NCBI RefSeq assembly: GCF_025717675.1 | Contig: NZ_JAJIRT010000010.1 | Location: 124,001-188,000, forward strand | Reading direction: 5' to 3' | DNA from: Paucibacter sp. DJ2R-2 | GTDB taxonomy: Bacteria > Pseudomonadota > Gammaproteobacteria > Burkholderiales > Burkholderiaceae_C | Length of the DNA stretch: 64,000 nucleotides | Part shown: positions 35,770 to 44,499 of the stretch, piece after piece | Numbering within the stretch: the first letter of the stretch is position 1 | Layout of the letters: the number at the start of each line of letters is the position of its first letter | The notes under the pieces: model-generated | Told to the model about the DNA's origin: nothing | What the model saw: the letters and a program-made list of their open reading frames with translations, nothing else | Database searches by the model: none | Made by a program: the position numbers and the translations under genes

Positions 35770-37053
35770 TCAGCGCAGGCGCACGCGCTCGGCCAGGCGC
35801 CAGCTGCTGGTGTCAGAAATGACGATGCGGTCGCCGGCTTGCAAACCGCTTTGGATAACGATGCGGCCGACCGAGGCGGGGCCGTACTGCACGCTGACCC
35901 GCTCGACCAGGTCGTCGCCGACCAGGCGGTAGACCTGGGTCTGGCTCATGGCCTGGCTGAAGACCGGGCGCTGGACCTGCACGGCCTCGGCCAGGCGACT
36001 CAGGGCGATGCTGCCGTCGATGCCGAGGTCGGGTCGGGCGCCGCGGGGCAGGGGGTCGAGCAGGCGCAGATCCACCTTGAGCAGGCTGTTGCTGAGCTTG
36101 GGTGCCACCCGGCTGACCTCGGCCCGCAGCAGGCCCGCGGGCTCGCCGCTGCGCAGGTCGATCTGCGCGCTCTGGCCGACGGCGATGTCGCGCGCCTGTG
36201 CCTCCTGCACCTGGATTTCCGCGTACAAGGCGTCGGCGCGGGCCAGCTTGGCCAGCAGCGCGCCGGCGGCCACGCTCTGGCCGGCTTGCAGGGTCAGCTC
36301 TTGCACGACGCCGTCGCTGGGCGCACGCACCTGCAGGGCCTCGACCAGTTCCAGATCGCGTTGCCAGGCTTTGTGCAGGCGTGCCAGCGCCGCTCGTTTG
36401 GCAGCGAGTTGCGCTTGCATGGCGGCGCGGTGCTGCAGCAGCAGCTCGCGCTCCAGTTGCAAGGTCTGGCCGGCTTGCTCGACGCTGAAGCGGCTGCGCT
36501 GGAAGGCCAGCTTGGAGACCATGCCGTCCTTGAGCAGCTCTTGGTCGGCCTGCCATTGCAGCTCGGCGCTGCGGGCGCTGAATTCCGCGCGCTGCACTGC
36601 CGCCTGGGCATTCATGGCCTGGCTGTCCAGGCTGGCCTGCAAGGCCTTGAGCTCGGCCTGCGCTTGTTCCAGCTGCCAGCGGCTTTCCTGGGCGCGTTGC
36701 TGCAGCTGCGGGTTGCTCAGCACCATCAGGGGCTCGCCTTGGCGCAGGCTGCTGCCGGCCTGGGCCAGCAGGCGCTCCACGCGGGCCTCGCTTTGCGCGG
36801 TGATCCAGCGCGGATCGCTGGACACCAGCACGCCGCTGCCCCGCACATCAAGGGCCAGCGGCCCGCGTTCGACGGCGGCGAATTGGATGCCGCGAGCGGA
36901 TGCGGTCAGCTCGATCGGCGCGGCCCGCAGGCGCAGGGCCAGCAGTCCGCCGGCCAAGCTCAAGACCAGCAGCAAGGCCAGGATCAGAAAGGCCGGCCGG
37001 CTGGCGCGGCGCCGCCAGCGCTGGGCGGGGGTGAGGGTTCTGTGAAGGTCCAT
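35770..37053 (-). CDS. HlyD/MacA-type periplasmic adaptor protein
   Basis: The 427-residue protein has one N-terminal membrane helix (PAFLILALLLVLSLAGGLLA). A half lipoyl domain, a long alpha-helical hairpin (about residues 95-230, rich in Q/A/L/E) and beta-barrel regions follow. Such proteins link an inner-membrane MacB-like transporter to a TolC-like outer-membrane channel, which is not encoded here. It is the first gene of the export operon. Confidence 0.88.
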   Translation of the reverse strand: MDLHRTLTPAQRWRRRASRPAFLILALLLVLSLAGGLLALRLRAAPIELTASARGIQFAAVERGPLALDVRGSGVLVSSDPRWITAQSEARVERLLAQAGSSLRQGEPLMVLSNPQLQQRAQESRWQLEQAQAELKALQASLDSQAMNAQAAVQRAEFSARSAELQWQADQELLKDGMVSKLAFQRSRFSVEQAGQTLQLERELLLQHRAAMQAQLAAKRAALARLHKAWQRDLELVEALQVRAPSDGVVQELTLQAGQSVAAGALLAKLARADALYAEIQVQEAQARDIAVGQSAQIDLRSGEPAGLLRAEVSRVAPKLSNSLLKVDLRLLDPLPRGARPDLGIDGSIALSRLAEAVQVQRPVFSQAMSQTQVYRLVGDDLVERVSVQYGPASVGRIVIQSGLQAGDRIVISDTSSWRLAERVRLR

Positions 37054-37065
37054 GCCTCAAGCTAC

Positions 37066-37081
37066 TGCAGGAGCCGTGCCA
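37066..37081 (-). promoter_or_regulatory. Putative sigma-54 promoter (-24/-12) for the export operon
   Basis: Read on the minus strand the element is TGGCACGGCTCCTGCA. It fits TGGCACG-N4-TTGCA with one mismatch, and GG and GC are exactly 10 bases apart. The predicted start of transcription falls only about 2 bases before the adaptor ATG, so the transcript would be almost leaderless. That weakens the call. Confidence 0.55.
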
Positions 37082-37166
37082 GCTGCGTGGCAGGCGCGCC
37101 AGGGCCGTGTTCAAGGGCTTGGCGACACGGATCGGCACCCAATGCCAGGGGAGGCATTGCGATATT

Positions 37167-37203
37167 GGGACGGCGGATCGGCATCCCGTCCCGCTTTCGG
37201 GAC
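37167..37203. promoter_or_regulatory. Putative enhancer (upstream activating) inverted repeats
   Basis: Two overlapping inverted repeats are present: GGGACGG (37167-37173) with CCGTCCC (37186-37192), and GTCCCG (37188-37193) with CGGGAC (37198-37203) around a 4-bp spacer. They lie about 110-150 bp upstream of the sigma-54-like element, a usual enhancer distance. They also lie 34 bp before the divergent RoxA-like gene. Confidence 0.45.
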
Positions 37204-37236
37204 AGCGGCCGGCGAGGCACAGGCGACAATGCGCTC

Positions 37237-38376
37237 ATGAACATCCAAGCCAAACTTCCGCTGCTGGGCGGCCTCAGCCCCGAACAATTCATGCGTCGCC
37301 ATTGGCAGAAAAAGCCGCTGCTGGTGCGTCAGGCTTTGCCCGGCATCCGCCCGCCGGTCAGCCGTAGCGAGTTGGCTGTGCTGGCTGCCAACGAGGATGT
37401 GGAGTCACGCCTGGTCTCGCAATTCAACGACAAGTGGGCCCTCAAGCAGGGGCCGGTGGCCAAGCTGCCGCCTTTCAGCAAGCCGGGATGGACTCTCTTG
37501 GTTCAAGGCTTGGATTTGCACGTGCAGGCTGCGCATGAGCTGCTGGCGCAGTTCCGTTTCGTGCCCGAGGCGCGGCTGGACGACTTGATGATCTCCTACG
37601 CCAGCGACGGCGGCGGCGTTGGCCCGCACTTCGATTCCTACGATGTCTTCCTGATCCAGGTTCATGGCCAGCGCCGCTGGCGCATCGGCCGCCAGGGTGT
37701 GGCGACCACGGGTGAGCTGCGTGAAGGCGTGCCGGTCAAGCTGTTGGCTGATTTCGAGCCGGAAGAAGAGTTCGTGCTCGAAGCCGGCGACATGCTCTAC
37801 CTGCCGCCCGGCTGGGCTCACGACGGCATTGCCATCGGCGAGTGCATGACCTGCTCGGTGGGCTTTCGCACGCCCTGGCGTGCCGAGCTGGCGCGCGAGC
37901 TGCTCCAGCGCTTGATGGACGATGATTCCAAGAGTTATGCCAACCGCATGTATGCCGACCCCAAGCAGCTGGCCACCGAGGCGCCGGGCTTGGTGCCGCA
38001 GCAGTTGCTGGACTTCTCCCGCGACGCGGTCGAGCGTGCGTTGCGCGAGCCTTTGGCCCTGGAACGGGCGCTGGGCGAGGCGCTCACCGAGCCCAAGCCG
38101 CGGGTGTGGTTCGATCCGGGGCAAACCTTGCCGGCTGGGGCGGGTGCCTGCCTGGATCGTCGCAGCCGCATGATGTACGACGCGGCCCATGTCTTCATCA
38201 ACGGCGAGTCCTTCCGAGCCGGCGGCCGCGATGCGCGCCTGATGCGGGTCTTGGCTGACCAGCGCGAGCTGACGGCCAAGCAGGTGCTGCAGCTGTCCGA
38301 GGATGCGCGCGACTTGCTGAACCTCTGGGCCGAAGACGGTTGGGTGCGAGTGTCCGATGCCAGCGCGGAGGCTTGA
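37237..38376 (+). CDS. JmjC/cupin ribosomal oxygenase (RoxA/YcfD-like)
   Basis: The 379-residue protein has a cupin core with the Fe(II) ligands in VGPHFDSYDVF (His and Asp) and a distal His in PPGWAHDGIA. YcfD/RoxA enzymes hydroxylate an arginine of ribosomal protein uL16 using 2-oxoglutarate. The N-terminal region (FMRRHWQKKPLLVRQA) is the usual opening of this family. An unknown gene follows directly. Confidence 0.88.
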   Translation: MNIQAKLPLLGGLSPEQFMRRHWQKKPLLVRQALPGIRPPVSRSELAVLAANEDVESRLVSQFNDKWALKQGPVAKLPPFSKPGWTLLVQGLDLHVQAAHELLAQFRFVPEARLDDLMISYASDGGGVGPHFDSYDVFLIQVHGQRRWRIGRQGVATTGELREGVPVKLLADFEPEEEFVLEAGDMLYLPPGWAHDGIAIGECMTCSVGFRTPWRAELARELLQRLMDDDSKSYANRMYADPKQLATEAPGLVPQQLLDFSRDAVERALREPLALERALGEALTEPKPRVWFDPGQTLPAGAGACLDRRSRMMYDAAHVFINGESFRAGGRDARLMRVLADQRELTAKQVLQLSEDARDLLNLWAEDGWVRVSDASAEA

Positions 38377-38910
38377 TTGGCAGCGGGCCCAGCTCCGCTG
38401 CAAGCCGGTGAGTTCAGCGGCCGTGCCGAGTTTCAGCAGGCCTTGCGTCTGGCTGTCGCCCAGGCATGCGCGCAGGACAGTGTTGAGCTCGGTGCGTTCG
38501 ATCCGGATTTCAGCCTTTGGCCCTGGTCAGAGGCTGGGCTGCTGGACCAGCTGAGCGGCTGGGCGCGGCCGCTGCCATCCGCTCGCTGCCTGCGCTTGCT
38601 TGCGCCGCAGTTCGACGGCATGCGCCGTGCGCATCCGCGTTTTGTGGCCTGGCGGGGGCGCTACGGGCACTGCGTGCAAGCGCGGGCCTTCGAGCCCGAG
38701 GCCATGGCCGCTGTCGGGCCGGGCGGGCCGGTGGCCTTGTTCTGGGCCCGCTCTGAGTTGGCCTGTGTCACCGTGCGTTTGTTGAGTACGCGCAACTGGC
38801 GCGGCAGCGTGTCTTTCGATGCGGCCGAACTTGTGCGATGGAAGGAATGGTTTGACGCGATCGCACAACATTCTTACGAAAGCTTTGCAGCGACCACCTT
38901 GGGCCTGTAA
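38377..38910 (+). CDS. Hypothetical protein coupled to the RoxA-like gene
   Basis: The 177-residue frame opens with TTG immediately after the RoxA-like stop codon. I do not recognise a family. It is soluble, Ala/Arg/Trp-rich, with no signal peptide, and contains RLLAPQFDGMRRAHPRFVAWR and VRLLSTRNWRGSVSFDA. Codon use looks like the neighbours. The exact start is uncertain because no other start codon is well placed. Confidence 0.65.
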   Translation: MAAGPAPLQAGEFSGRAEFQQALRLAVAQACAQDSVELGAFDPDFSLWPWSEAGLLDQLSGWARPLPSARCLRLLAPQFDGMRRAHPRFVAWRGRYGHCVQARAFEPEAMAAVGPGGPVALFWARSELACVTVRLLSTRNWRGSVSFDAAELVRWKEWFDAIAQHSYESFAATTLGL

Positions 38911-38930
38911 AAGATGCCAAAAGCAATGGC

Positions 38931-38936
38931 TATAAT
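38931..38936 (+). promoter_or_regulatory. Possible -10 box of the small lipoprotein gene
   Basis: A perfect TATAAT lies about 155 bases before the lipoprotein ATG. I see no well-spaced -35 box. It would give a leader of about 145 bases. Confidence 0.35.
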
Positions 38937-38960
38937 TGGCGGCTAGGTGAAGAAAGCGCT

Positions 38961-39057
38961 CGAGGTTTTCCTCGCCTTGTCATGCCGAAGTTCTGCGACG
39001 GCGCGCTGCTGAAAAGTGTTTGCGTCGTGGCGTTGCTTCAAAAAATTACCGGTAATT
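38961..39057 (+). promoter_or_regulatory. Structured leader of the lipoprotein gene
   Basis: CGAGG/CCTCG forms a perfect hairpin at 38961-38974 with a TTTT loop. A perfect 14-bp palindrome AATTACCGGTAATT lies at 39044-39057. Neither is explained by a gene. The role is unknown. Confidence 0.35.
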
Positions 39058-39089
39058 GCATCTTCGTTTAACGAATTTTGAGGACAAGT

Positions 39090-39293
39090 ATGAACAAGTC
39101 GATCCTGTTGGCTGCTGTGCTGGCTGCTGTTGCTCTGACCGCTTGCGGCAAGAAGGAAGAAGCCGCTCCCGTGGCCGCTCCCGCTGTGGAAGCTTCGGCT
39201 CCTGCTGCTCCCGCCATGGACGCTTCGGCTCCTGCTGCTGACGCATCGGCTCCTGCCGCTGCTGACGCTGCTTCGGCTGCTGCCAGCAAGTAA
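39090..39293 (+). CDS. Small Ala/Pro-rich lipoprotein
   Basis: The 67-residue protein has a signal peptide with lipobox LTAC (Cys at residue 17), followed by GKKEEAAPVAA and low-complexity repeats of ASAPAA. The mature part looks unstructured. GAGGACA precedes the ATG. It is a single-gene unit ended by a strong terminator. The function is unknown; similar Ala-rich small lipoproteins are abundant in Burkholderiales. Confidence 0.8.
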   Translation: MNKSILLAAVLAAVALTACGKKEEAAPVAAPAVEASAPAAPAMDASAPAADASAPAAADAASAAASK

Positions 39294-39313
39294 TCGGTCT
39301 CCGATCACTTGAT

Positions 39314-39346
39314 AAAACCGCCCGGTCGCAAGGCCCGGCGGTTTTT
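39314..39346 (+). terminator. Intrinsic terminator of the small lipoprotein gene
   Basis: Stem AAAACCGCC / GGCGGTTTT encloses a 15-base loop and is followed by T residues, 21 bases past the stop. Confidence 0.8.
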
Positions 39347-39378
39347 TCACGTCTGTTGTTTTCTGCCGGCCCCGCGCT

Positions 39379-40176
39379 TCAGAGCGTGATCCAGTCGAGC
39401 CCTTCGGCTTGCGAGGCCACGGCCACTTCCTCGGGCCGGCAGCCGCGCACCGCTGCCACGGCCGCCGCGGCCAGATCCGGGCGGTTGTTGCGTTCGCTCA
39501 GGTGGGCGGCGGCCACGGCGCCAAGGCCCGAATGAAGCAGTGAAGTCAGCAAGCTTGCGCTGGCCTCGTTGGATAAATGGCCGTGGCTGCCGAGGATGCG
39601 GCGCTTGAGGCTGGCCGGGTAGTTGGAGGCGCGCAGCAGCGCCTCGTCGTGATTGCATTCCAGCAGCAAGGCGTCCAGGCCTTGCAGTGCCTGAACCACG
39701 CTGGCGCAGACATGGCCCAAGTCGGTGATCACACCCAGATGCTGTCGCCCATCGTTGCAGCGCAGCTGCAGCGGTTCTTCGGCGTCATGCGGCACGGCGA
39801 AGGGCTGCAGCTGCAAGTCACCGAGTTCCAGGGTGTCGCCGCTGCGGGTGAAATGCAGCAGCTTGCGGTCGAAGCCGTCCAGGTCAGCGGCGCGGCGCTC
39901 AATGGCGCCCCAAGTGCCGCGGCTCGTCCAGATCGGAATCCGGTGCGCTTGCGCCAGCTTGAGCACGCAGCCGGCATGGTCGCCATGTTCATGGGTGATG
40001 AAGACCGCGCTGAGCGCCTCCGGCGTGCTGCCGGCGCGCATCAGGCGCCGTTTCAGTTCGCGCAGACTGAAGCCGCAGTCAACCAGGATCTGCGTGTCGG
40101 TGATGCCCTGACTGGCCTCGATCAGCGTGGCGTTGCCGCCGCTGCCGCTGCCCAGGCTGCAAAAACGCATGGCCAT
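39379..40176 (-). CDS. MBL-fold metallo-hydrolase (YycJ/VicX-like)
   Basis: The 265-residue protein opens with RFCSLGSGSGGNATLIE and carries the metal motif THEHGDHAG (HxHxDH), with further ligands near ITDLGH and SHGHLSNE. YycJ/VicX proteins are exonuclease-like MBL enzymes linked to mismatch repair or cell-wall control in other bacteria. The second Met (40170) is the more usual start. It lies 89 bases after bamC, separated by a terminator. Confidence 0.87.
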   Translation of the reverse strand: MAMRFCSLGSGSGGNATLIEASQGITDTQILVDCGFSLRELKRRLMRAGSTPEALSAVFITHEHGDHAGCVLKLAQAHRIPIWTSRGTWGAIERRAADLDGFDRKLLHFTRSGDTLELGDLQLQPFAVPHDAEEPLQLRCNDGRQHLGVITDLGHVCASVVQALQGLDALLLECNHDEALLRASNYPASLKRRILGSHGHLSNEASASLLTSLLHSGLGAVAAAHLSERNNRPDLAAAAVAAVRGCRPEEVAVASQAEGLDWITL

Positions 40177-40204
40177 GCTGCTTGTTCGATCCTGATGGTC
40201 AATG

Positions 40205-40240
40205 AAAAACGCCGCCCACCCTTGGGGCGGCGGCGTTGCT
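40205..40240 (-). terminator. Intrinsic terminator of bamC
   Basis: A GC-rich stem formed by AACGCCGCC (40208-40216) and GGCGGCGTT (40229-40237) is followed on the minus strand by a T-run. It lies about 28 bases past the bamC stop. Confidence 0.75.
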
Positions 40241-40265
40241 GCTTGGTCCGGCTGTCTTCTGACGA

Positions 40266-41462
40266 TCAGCGCAGATCGTCCATCAGCAGATTGAGGATGC
40301 GCTTGGCAATCTCGTTGGTCTGTTGCTGGCCCTTGTCGTCGAGCACGGTGACGGTCGACTGCTCGCCCTCGGACTTGACCGAGACGCGGTAACGCGTGGA
40401 CGTGGCGGCCTTGTCGCCGCTGAACAGGCGCTCGAAGAAGTTGGGTTCTTCCTTGCCGGCCTGGTTGGGGTCGGCGTAACGCAGGAAGAACAGGCCCTGC
40501 TTGCGGTCGCGGTCTTCCACCGTGAAGCCGTGGCGGTCCAGCGATTGGCCAACACGGCGCCAGGCGCGCTCGAAGCCTTCGCTGACCTTGATGGCGTCCG
40601 GCACTTCCGACAGCGGACGGCCGGCTGTGATCACGGTGGTCGGAGCGGCGCTCTTGCCCGGCGCGGCGGCCGGCACATCGGCCACGGCTGCCTTGGCCAG
40701 CTCTTCCTTGGCGCCCAGCTTGAGCATCAGGCGCGACAGCAGTTCGGCTTCCAGCTGCGGGTCATTCGGGCGCGGCTGCCAGGCGGTGTTGTCTTTTTGC
40801 GGGCCGGTGTAGACCTCGATCATGCCGCGGTGGCTGATGAAAATCTCGGTGCCCTTGCCATCGGCGGCACGCTCGATGCGGGTGCGGAACATATCGCGCT
40901 CACCGGTCGAGTAGAGGCCGTCGAAGACCTTGCCAATGGTGGAGCGGATGAGGTCCTGCGGCAGCTTGGCGCGGTTCTCGTTCCAGTTGGTTTCCATGAC
41001 GCCGACTTCGGCGGCGTCCTTGCTCAGCTCGAAGCCGCGCTGTTGCCAGAACTCACGCAGCTGTGGCCAGAGTTGCTCGGGCGTGAGCGAGCTGCGCAAC
41101 CAGCGCGTGTTGGCATTGCGCTCCAGGCGCATGTCCCCGACGGCGTTCAGGGCCACGGTGTTGGCCGGGCTCAGGCCGCTGGCGCTGACCTTGGGTGCGG
41201 TATTGGCTTGTTGCAGCGCGTTGGCGCTGACCGAACCGCCAGCATTTCCACTGCGGCTGTCGCGGGCCAGTTGGGTCAGATCCGGTGGCACGTCCAGGCC
41301 GGCGGTCTGGCGGGCGTTGGCGCGGTAATCGACCTTGTCCGAGGAAAAGATGCCGTCCGTCGTGCTGCAGGCAGCCAGCGAACCCAGCATCAGCAGGCAA
41401 GCCAGGCGCACCGGGGTGGCCGAGGAGGAAACAAAAGAGGAGGAACGAGTCACGCTAGACAT
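40266..41462 (-). CDS. bamC: Outer-membrane assembly lipoprotein BamC
   Basis: The 398-residue protein has a lipobox GSLAACS (C32) and two helix-grip regions, as in BamC/NlpB of the BAM complex that inserts outer-membrane proteins. DapA next to bamC is the classic order. A GGAG sits directly before ATG 41462; a GTG at 41453 would have better spacing and is a possible true start. The first half (residues 40-110) is low-complexity, as in other BamC proteins. Confidence 0.88.
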   Translation of the reverse strand: MSSVTRSSSFVSSSATPVRLACLLMLGSLAACSTTDGIFSSDKVDYRANARQTAGLDVPPDLTQLARDSRSGNAGGSVSANALQQANTAPKVSASGLSPANTVALNAVGDMRLERNANTRWLRSSLTPEQLWPQLREFWQQRGFELSKDAAEVGVMETNWNENRAKLPQDLIRSTIGKVFDGLYSTGERDMFRTRIERAADGKGTEIFISHRGMIEVYTGPQKDNTAWQPRPNDPQLEAELLSRLMLKLGAKEELAKAAVADVPAAAPGKSAAPTTVITAGRPLSEVPDAIKVSEGFERAWRRVGQSLDRHGFTVEDRDRKQGLFFLRYADPNQAGKEEPNFFERLFSGDKAATSTRYRVSVKSEGEQSTVTVLDDKGQQQTNEIAKRILNLLMDDLR

Positions 41463-41589
41463 CTCCGGGGGCAAGGGAGCGACGGTTGGGCTTTGTGAGC
41501 CGGCCCCGAGGGGCGGGTGGCACGCAAAGCTGCTGCGGATTAGAGCAGACTGGAAATGGTGAGCAATGGAAATTGCGCGCAGCGCCTGC

Positions 41590-42471
41590 TCAGAGCAGGC
41601 CGGCCTCGCGCATGGCGGCGCCAACCTGGGCCTGGCCGGCTTCGGTCAGGGGCACGATGGGCAGGCGCAACTGGTTCTTGATGCGGCCCAGCTGCGACAG
41701 CGCCCACTTGGCAGGCGCAGGGCTGGGTTCGCAGAACAGGTGCTTGTGCAGGCCCAGCAGCTGGAAGTGGATGCGGCGGGCCTCAGCGATATTGCCGGCC
41801 AGGGACGCCTTGCACAGCTCGTGCATGGCACGCGGCGCCACATTGGCAGTCACGCTGACATTGCCGCTGCCGCCCAGCAGCATCAGGGCGATGGCAGTGC
41901 CGTCGTCGCCCGAGTAGATGTGAAAACCCTTGGGGGCCGACTTGATCAACTGCGCGGCGCGTTCGATATTGCCGGTCGCTTCCTTGACGCCGAAGACACC
42001 CGGCAGCGTGGCGCAGCGCAGGGTGGTCTCTGGCGCCATATCGGCCACGGTGCGGCCGGGCACATTGTACAACATCATGGGGATGTCGACAGCCTCGGCG
42101 ATGGCCTTGTAGTGCTGATAGATGCCTTCTTGCGAGGGCTTGTTGTAGTAGGGCACGACCGACAGGGTGCAGTCGGCGCCGACTTCCTTGGCGAAGCGGC
42201 TCAGCTCGATGGCTTCCGAGGTGCTGTTGGCGCCGGTGCCGGCCATGATGGGCACACGGCCGCGGGCATGCTCGACGGCCGCCTGGATGATCTGGCGGTT
42301 TTCTTCCATGCTGACCGTGGGGGACTCGCCGGTCGTGCCAACGACGCAGATGCAGTCGGTGCCTTCGGCGATATGCCAGTCGATCAGGCCGCGCAGGGCC
42401 GGGTAGTCAACGCTGCCGTCTTCTTGCATCGGCGTCACGAGCGCAACGATGCTGCCAACAATCGGGTTCAT
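41590..42471 (-). CDS. dapA: 4-hydroxy-tetrahydrodipicolinate synthase
   Basis: The 293-residue TIM-barrel enzyme has the Schiff-base lysine K163 in GVKEATGN, the T46/T47 pair in GTTGES, Y135 and R140 in LYNVPGR. It condenses pyruvate with aspartate semialdehyde in lysine and diaminopimelate synthesis. It precedes bamC on the same strand by 127 bases. Confidence 0.96.
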   Translation of the reverse strand: MNPIVGSIVALVTPMQEDGSVDYPALRGLIDWHIAEGTDCICVVGTTGESPTVSMEENRQIIQAAVEHARGRVPIMAGTGANSTSEAIELSRFAKEVGADCTLSVVPYYNKPSQEGIYQHYKAIAEAVDIPMMLYNVPGRTVADMAPETTLRCATLPGVFGVKEATGNIERAAQLIKSAPKGFHIYSGDDGTAIALMLLGGSGNVSVTANVAPRAMHELCKASLAGNIAEARRIHFQLLGLHKHLFCEPSPAPAKWALSQLGRIKNQLRLPIVPLTEAGQAQVGAAMREAGLL

Positions 42472-42538
42472 GGAGGAATGTCCTATTTGATGCGGTGGAT
42501 TCTACTCAGCGGCGCGTGTGCGCTCAGGGCCGGGCGGC

Positions 42539-43099
42539 TCAATCGAGTGCATAGGCCTGAAAAACTGTGCCCGAGGTGGCGCTCGGCGCTTCGCAAACAG
42601 CGGCAACGCGCTGGACATAGCGCGGGTTGACGCCCTCACGGCCTTTTTCAAAGCCATCTTCAAAGGCGACGATGCGCAGGCCCTGACACAGGCTCAGCAA
42701 TTCACCGGGCTGAAGCAGAAAATCCGGCCGCGCCGGGCGGCCGATGCGGTGCTGCCCCAACGCAAAGGTTTCGTAGATGAGCCAGCCGCCGGGCGCCACG
42801 GCCGCACGGATCTGTGGGAACAGCTGCCGCCACAGGTAGTTGCTGACCAGCACCAGGTCGAACTGACGGCCTTCCAGCGGCCAGGGACCGTTCTCGATGT
42901 CGGCGCAGATTAGTTCGGCCGCCGCGCTTTCAGAGGCGGCGAGTGCCGCCGCATCCCGGTCGACCCCGCAGACCTTCATGCCCTGTGCGGCCAGGTGGCG
43001 CAGATGGCGGCCCGATCCGCAGGCCAGATCCAGCGCCGTGGCACCGGCGGTCTGGGCCTGGGTCCAGCGGCGCAACCAGGGGGAAATCTCAATGCTCAT
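42539..43099 (-). CDS. Class I SAM-dependent methyltransferase
   Basis: From ATG 43099 the 186-residue protein has the SAM-binding motif I LDLACGSGRHLRHLA and an acidic second strand VCGVDRDAAAL. The C-terminal region (FEKGREGVNPRYVQRVAAV) resembles tellurite-resistance/TehB-like small methyltransferases. The substrate is unknown. It starts two bases after the stop of a 47-residue membrane protein gene, so it is probably the third gene of an MFS operon. Confidence 0.83.
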   Translation of the reverse strand: MSIEISPWLRRWTQAQTAGATALDLACGSGRHLRHLAAQGMKVCGVDRDAAALAASESAAAELICADIENGPWPLEGRQFDLVLVSNYLWRQLFPQIRAAVAPGGWLIYETFALGQHRIGRPARPDFLLQPGELLSLCQGLRIVAFEDGFEKGREGVNPRYVQRVAAVCEAPSATSGTVFQAYALD

Positions 43100-43101
43100 G
43101 C

Positions 43102-43245
43102 TCAGAAACAAGCCCAGATTTGTTCCGATAGCTGCACCATCAGCGCCGGCTGCAGATAGGCCAGAAACACCAGGCCCAGCACCAGCAGGATCAAAACCCA
43201 GCGCAGCGCCGGCTTGATTTTGGCGGAAATCTGGGCCGAAATCAT
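43102..43245 (-). CDS. Small single-helix membrane protein (47 residues)
   Basis: The frame encodes MISAQISAKIKPALRW, then a strong membrane helix (VLILLVLGLVFLAYL), ending QIWACF. Its ATG overlaps the MFS transporter stop (ATGA, 43242-43245), and its stop is two bases before the methyltransferase ATG. The tight coupling and intact helix argue that it is real, perhaps a small partner of the transporter. I do not recognise a family. Confidence 0.65.
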   Translation of the reverse strand: MISAQISAKIKPALRWVLILLVLGLVFLAYLQPALMVQLSEQIWACF

Positions 43246-44477
43246 GCGGCTTGGGGGCGCGGCTCGCCGCGCAAGATCGGGCCTTCACGCACCGGCAGGT
43301 TCACCAGGGCTGCCGCCACGCCCAGGGCCACGGCCAGCCACCAGACCACGTCGTAGCTGCCGGTGCTGTCGTAGAGCTTGCCGCCCAGCCAGACCCCCAG
43401 GAAGCTGCCCACCTGGTGACTCAGGAACACGAAACCGCTGAGCATGGACATGTGCTGCACGCCGAAGATCTGCGCCAGCACCGCATTGGTGGGCGGCACG
43501 GTGGACAGCCAGAGCACGCCCATCACCGCCGAAAAAATGTAGACCGACATCGGTGTCAGCGGCGTGAGCAAGAAAACGACGATGGCCACGGAGCGCAGGC
43601 CGTAGATGGCCGAGAGCAGGTAGCGCTTGGGGTAGCGCTGGCCCAGCACGCCGGCGCCGTAGGTGCCGAAGACATTGAAGAGGCCGATCAGGGCCAAGGC
43701 GTAGGTGGCCACCTGGGGCGACAGGCCCTGATCCTTGAGGTAGCTGGGCATGTGCACGCCGATGAACACGACTTGGAAGCCGCAGACGAAGTAGCCGGCC
43801 ATCAGCAGTTGGAAGCTGCGGTAGCCGAAGGCTTCGCGCAAGGCCTGGACGATGCTCTGCGATTGGCTGTGCACCGGTTTGGCCACTTTGGGCTCGCGCA
43901 GACCCAGGGCCAAGGGCAGGATGACCAGGGCAGCGCAAGCGAGGATGAATAGCGCGTTCTGCCAGCCGGTCGTGGCGATCAGCCAGTTCTCCACCGGCAC
44001 CATGAGGAACTGGCCAAAGGAACCGGCTGCGGCTGCCACCCCCATGGCCCAGGAGCGCTTGTCGGCCGCCACATTGCGTCCGATCACGCCGTAAATCACG
44101 GCATAGGTGGTGCCCGATTGGGCGATGCCGATCAGGAGGCCGGCGCTGCCCGTGAAGGCCAAGCCCGAGGTCGAGAGCGCCATCAGCACCAGGCCCAGGG
44201 CATAGAGCAGGCCGCCGACCAGCAAGACCCGGAAGGGGCCGAAGCGGTCGGCCAGCATGCCGGCAAACGGCCCTGCGACGCCCCAAGCGATGTTTTGCAC
44301 CGCCAGCGCAAAGGCAAAGGTCTCGCGTGTCCAGCCACGGTCCATGGTGATGGGCTGCAGCCACAGGCCGAAGCCATGTCGTATGCCCATGGACATGGTC
44401 ACGATCATGGCGCCGCAGAGCAGCACCTGGAACATGGACAGGCGCGGGGCGGCGGTGGGCGTGGGGCTGGCGGTCAT
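43242..44477 (-). CDS. MFS transporter
   Basis: The 411-residue protein has twelve predicted helices. The loop 2-3 motif reads GMLADRFGPFRV. It resembles OFA/oxalate-formate or sugar-acid type MFS carriers; the substrate is unknown. It lies 22 bases after the amidohydrolase gene on the same strand and its stop overlaps the small membrane protein start. Confidence 0.88.
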   Translation of the reverse strand: MTASPTPTAAPRLSMFQVLLCGAMIVTMSMGIRHGFGLWLQPITMDRGWTRETFAFALAVQNIAWGVAGPFAGMLADRFGPFRVLLVGGLLYALGLVLMALSTSGLAFTGSAGLLIGIAQSGTTYAVIYGVIGRNVAADKRSWAMGVAAAAGSFGQFLMVPVENWLIATTGWQNALFILACAALVILPLALGLREPKVAKPVHSQSQSIVQALREAFGYRSFQLLMAGYFVCGFQVVFIGVHMPSYLKDQGLSPQVATYALALIGLFNVFGTYGAGVLGQRYPKRYLLSAIYGLRSVAIVVFLLTPLTPMSVYIFSAVMGVLWLSTVPPTNAVLAQIFGVQHMSMLSGFVFLSHQVGSFLGVWLGGKLYDSTGSYDVVWWLAVALGVAAALVNLPVREGPILRGEPRPQAA

Positions 44478-44499
44478 CGAGCGACTGTAACCAAAGCGC

